NCBI GenBank assembly: GCA_030447275.1
Contig: JAUJPF010000002.1
Coordinates: 62,001 to 126,000, forward strand
Direction of reading: 5' to 3'
DNA length: 64,000 bases
DNA from: Solirubrobacteraceae bacterium
GTDB taxonomy: Bacteria; Actinomycetota; Thermoleophilia; Solirubrobacterales; Solirubrobacteraceae
Below are positions 61,958 to 64,000 of this stretch, one piece after another. How positions within the stretch are numbered: position 1 is the first letter of the stretch; every line of letters starts with the position of its first letter. The notes beneath the pieces are model-generated. The model saw only the letters and a program-made list of their open reading frames with translations. It searched no databases and had not been told where the DNA came from. A program made the position numbers and the translations under genes.

Positions 61958-62764
61958 GTGTTCACGTCGCTCCTCGCCGTCGGCGCCTTCGCGGCGCCCG
62001 CTCCCGACGCCGCGCTGCCGACCACGCCGAAGGGCCTGGCCAGCGCGCTGGTCGCCGCGCCGGCGGGGGTGGCGACCGAGGTCGACGCCTGGCGCAGCGA
62101 CGGCGACCCGTCGAAGGGCGGCGCGCCCGACGCGCTCCAGCGCGAGGCGCTGTGGCAGCAGCGGCTCCACCGTCATCTTGCCCGCCGCCCCAAGACCGCG
62201 CGGCGCACGCTGCGCCGGCTGCCGCCGGGGCTGCGCGTCAACGCCCGCCTGACCAACCGCGCGCTCGAGAGCCTGTTCGCACTGTCGGCCCAGACGCGGA
62301 TCACCGGCCGCTCGAAGCTGCGCATCGGGCGCGCCCAGCCCGCGGACCGGCTCATGCGCCACTACCGCGCGGCCCAGCGGCGCTTCAGGGTCGGCTGGCA
62401 CATCCTCGCCGCCGTCAACCTCGTGGAGACCGGCTTCAACCGGCTGCGCAACGACAGCGTCGCCGGCGCGCGCGGGCCGATGCAGTTCATCCCGAGCACG
62501 TGGCGGGCCTACGGGATGGGCGGCGACGTCGACGACCCGCGCGACGCGATCATGGGCGCCGCCAACTACCTCCGCGCCTCCGGCGCGCCCGGCGACTACC
62601 GCCGCGCGCTGTTCGCCTACAACCCGTCGTCGCTGTACGTGAGCGGCGTCCTCAACCACGCCCGCCGGATGGGGCGCGACCCGCGCGCGTTCTACGCGTA
62701 CTACGCGTGGCAGATCTTCGTCCGCACGCCGCGCGGCGAGCGGCGGCTGACGGGGCCGCGATGA
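61958..62764 (+). CDS. SLT-like lytic transglycosylase
   Basis: 268 residues from GTG. An N-terminal secretion-like segment (LLAVGAFAAPAPDA) is followed by a helical domain and an SLT catalytic domain: NLVETGFNRLRNDSVAGARG with catalytic Glu, PMQFIPSTWRAYGMGGDVDD, DAIMGAANYLRASG and LFAYNPSSLYVSGVLNHAR. It cleaves peptidoglycan glycan strands. Followed by a lipoprotein gene with four-base overlap. Confidence 0.88.
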   Translation: MFTSLLAVGAFAAPAPDAALPTTPKGLASALVAAPAGVATEVDAWRSDGDPSKGGAPDALQREALWQQRLHRHLARRPKTARRTLRRLPPGLRVNARLTNRALESLFALSAQTRITGRSKLRIGRAQPADRLMRHYRAAQRRFRVGWHILAAVNLVETGFNRLRNDSVAGARGPMQFIPSTWRAYGMGGDVDDPRDAIMGAANYLRASGAPGDYRRALFAYNPSSLYVSGVLNHARRMGRDPRAFYAYYAWQIFVRTPRGERRLTGPR

Positions 62765-63387
62765 GACGCGCGATCGCCGCCCTCTCCGCGGCCGCGCTGC
62801 TGGCCGGGTGCGGCGGCGAGGACGCGGAGAAGCCCGCGGCGCCGCGCACGCAGGCCTCCGAGCAGCAGCCCGCCGCCGACCCGGCTCGCCTCGCCGCCGA
62901 GTGGTGGCAGTGGGCGGGCAAGCGGCGCGAGGGCCGCGACCCGGTGACCGACCGGACCGGGCGCCGCTGCGCGCAGGACCAGCCCGACGACGTCTTCTTC
63001 CTCGCCGGGACGTTCGGCGGCGCGGCCCGGCGCACGTGCACGGTCCCCGCGGGGCGCGCGATCTTCGTGCCGGTGCTCAACCAGGTCTGCCCCGTCGAGG
63101 GCGACCCGGATCGCGCGGCCGACGCGTGCCGCGCGAGCTTCGAGGGCGCCACGGCCAAGCTCGTCGTCGACGACCGCGACGTCGAGGCCGAGCTCGTCGT
63201 CTCGCCGCCGTTCGAGCACGATCCGCACCCGCAGTCCGCCGCCGGCACCGCGGGCGAGAGCGTCGCGGCCGGTCTGCACGTCCTGCTCGACCCGCTGCCG
63301 GAGGGCGAGCACGAGATCCGCTTCGCCGGCAAGCGCGACGACTTCTCGCTGAGCGTCCGCTACGACCTGACGGTCGAGGGCGGCTAG
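62761..63387 (+). CDS. Lipoprotein of unknown function
   Basis: 208 residues. Lipobox ALLAGCGGED gives a lipid-anchored start. The mature part has WWQWAGKRREGRDPVTDRTG, then VFFLAGTFGGAARRTCTVPA and IFVPVLNQVCPVEGDPDRAA, with four Cys likely disulfide-bonded, and a beta-rich end. Similar short secreted proteins occur in actinobacteria but I know no function. Convergent with mreB. Confidence 0.75.
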   Translation: MRRAIAALSAAALLAGCGGEDAEKPAAPRTQASEQQPAADPARLAAEWWQWAGKRREGRDPVTDRTGRRCAQDQPDDVFFLAGTFGGAARRTCTVPAGRAIFVPVLNQVCPVEGDPDRAADACRASFEGATAKLVVDDRDVEAELVVSPPFEHDPHPQSAAGTAGESVAAGLHVLLDPLPEGEHEIRFAGKRDDFSLSVRYDLTVEGG

Positions 63388-64000
63388 CCGACCGCGGCGG
63401 TGCGGCGGCGGGTGCTGCTGCGCGTCGCCATGCGGTCCGACGCGACCATCGCGTCGAACTCCTCGAGCGCCATCCCCGAGCCGACCGCGACGCACGTCAG
63501 CGGCGACTCGGTCAGGCGGGTCGGCATCCCGGTCTCCTCGCCGATGCGCTCGGCGAAGCCCTGGAGCAGGACGCCGCCGCCGGCGAGCACGATCCCCTCC
63601 GACGAGATGTCGGCGGCGAGCTCGGGCGGCGTGCGCTCGAGCGTCTCCTTGACCGCATCGATGATCGCCTGCACCGACTCGGCGAGCGCGTCGCGCACCT
63701 CGACGCTCGACAGGCGCACGCTGCGCGGCAGGCCGGTGGCGAGGTGGCGGCCGCGGATCTCGATCTCGATCTCCGACTCGAGCGGCCACGCCGACCCCAG
63801 CTCGACCTTGATGTCCTCCGCGGTCTGCTGGCCGATCGCCAGCCCGTGGACGCGGCGGATGTAGGCGCTGACCGCCTCGTCGAGCTCGTAGCCCCCGGTC
63901 CGGACCGACTCCGAGACGACGATGCCGCCGAGCGAGATGACCGCGACCTCGGTCGTGCCGCCGCCGACGTCGACGACCATGTGCCCGCGCGGCTCCTCGA
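63384..64000 (-). CDS. mreB: Rod-shape protein MreB, C-terminal part (start beyond window)
   Basis: The visible 205 or so residues match the second half of the actin-like MreB: HMVVDVGGGTTEVAVISLGG with the phosphate-2 loop, ELDEAVSAYIRRVHGLAIGQ, GIVLAGGGVLLQGFAERIGE (adenosine loop) and PTRLTESPLTCVAVGSG. The frame is open to base 64000, so the N-terminal half lies to the right. It organises lateral wall synthesis, implying rod-shaped cells. Confidence 0.93.
   Translation of the reverse strand, partial: EEPRGHMVVDVGGGTTEVAVISLGGIVVSESVRTGGYELDEAVSAYIRRVHGLAIGQQTAEDIKVELGSAWPLESEIEIEIRGRHLATGLPRSVRLSSVEVRDALAESVQAIIDAVKETLERTPPELAADISSEGIVLAGGGVLLQGFAERIGEETGMPTRLTESPLTCVAVGSGMALEEFDAMVASDRMATRSSTRRRTAAVG

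Noticed and set aside
1-64000. CRISPR array
   Set aside because: No series of short regularly spaced repeats was seen; the only tandem unit has two copies with 60-base period.

Overview
The window reads as high-GC actinobacterial chromosome, most like the Thermoleophilia (Solirubrobacter/Conexibacter/Patulibacter relatives). This rests on very high GC, frequent GTG starts, 1-4 base gene overlaps, an R2-like ligand-binding oxidase, an Rpf-type cell-wall hydrolase and MreB at the right edge. The taxonomic call is an inference from gene content, not a database result.

Positions 1-8.2 kb are mobile, defence-related DNA. A response-receiver-like protein cut by the left edge, an HNH nuclease and a Vsr endonuclease are followed by three minus-strand genes: an unknown 381-aa protein, a small protein with a ubiquitin-like (beta-grasp) pattern, and an ImmA/IrrE-type HExxH peptidase. 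These three lie between two direct repeats of about 85-105 bp. The right repeat runs straight into the 3' part of a tRNA-Met(CAT) gene, beside a tyrosine integrase and a small HTH/excisionase gene. The region looks like tandem integrative elements at one tRNA.

From 7.9 to 9.6 kb lie gene remnants (AMP-ligase tail, frameshifted MMPL transporter). From 10.5 to 21.3 kb a ten-gene minus-strand operon behind a clear sigma70-type promoter encodes an alpha-oxoamine synthase (serine-palmitoyltransferase-like, but with several frame breaks), an acyl carrier protein, a fatty-acyl-AMP ligase, UbiA, a ThiL/PurM-like protein, an extended SDR, a lipid kinase, an acyl-CoA dehydrogenase, R2lox and an MFS exporter. 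The core enzyme set matches that of bacterial sphingolipid/ceramide synthesis and suggests an amino-lipid pathway. From 22.4 to 23.9 kb there are more remnants (serine recombinase with an amber codon, half a P450).

From 24 kb on, most genes are intact. They comprise secreted GH92 and GH36-like glycosidases, an S8 protease, a thymidylate operon (thyA-folA-HIT-nucleotidyltransferase-deaminase) followed by azlCD, BASS transporter and alcohol dehydrogenase, PRC-barrel stress protein, a candidate c-di-AMP riboswitch before a CAP protein, CBS/ArsB-like/FNT membrane genes, a DEAD-box helicase, an XRE-nucleotidyltransferase pair with a perfect operator palindrome, and a MerR regulator divergent from an unknown membrane protein.

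From 47 to 64 kb there is a DMT exporter, a long acyl-CoA dehydrogenase, an acyltransferase/SGNH protein, cell-envelope enzymes (L,D-transpeptidase, S8 protease, Rpf-like and SLT-like hydrolases), a PLC-like secreted protein with a lectin-like tail, the molybdate operon (HTH-TOBE regulator, modA, modB, modC) and the C-terminal part of mreB.
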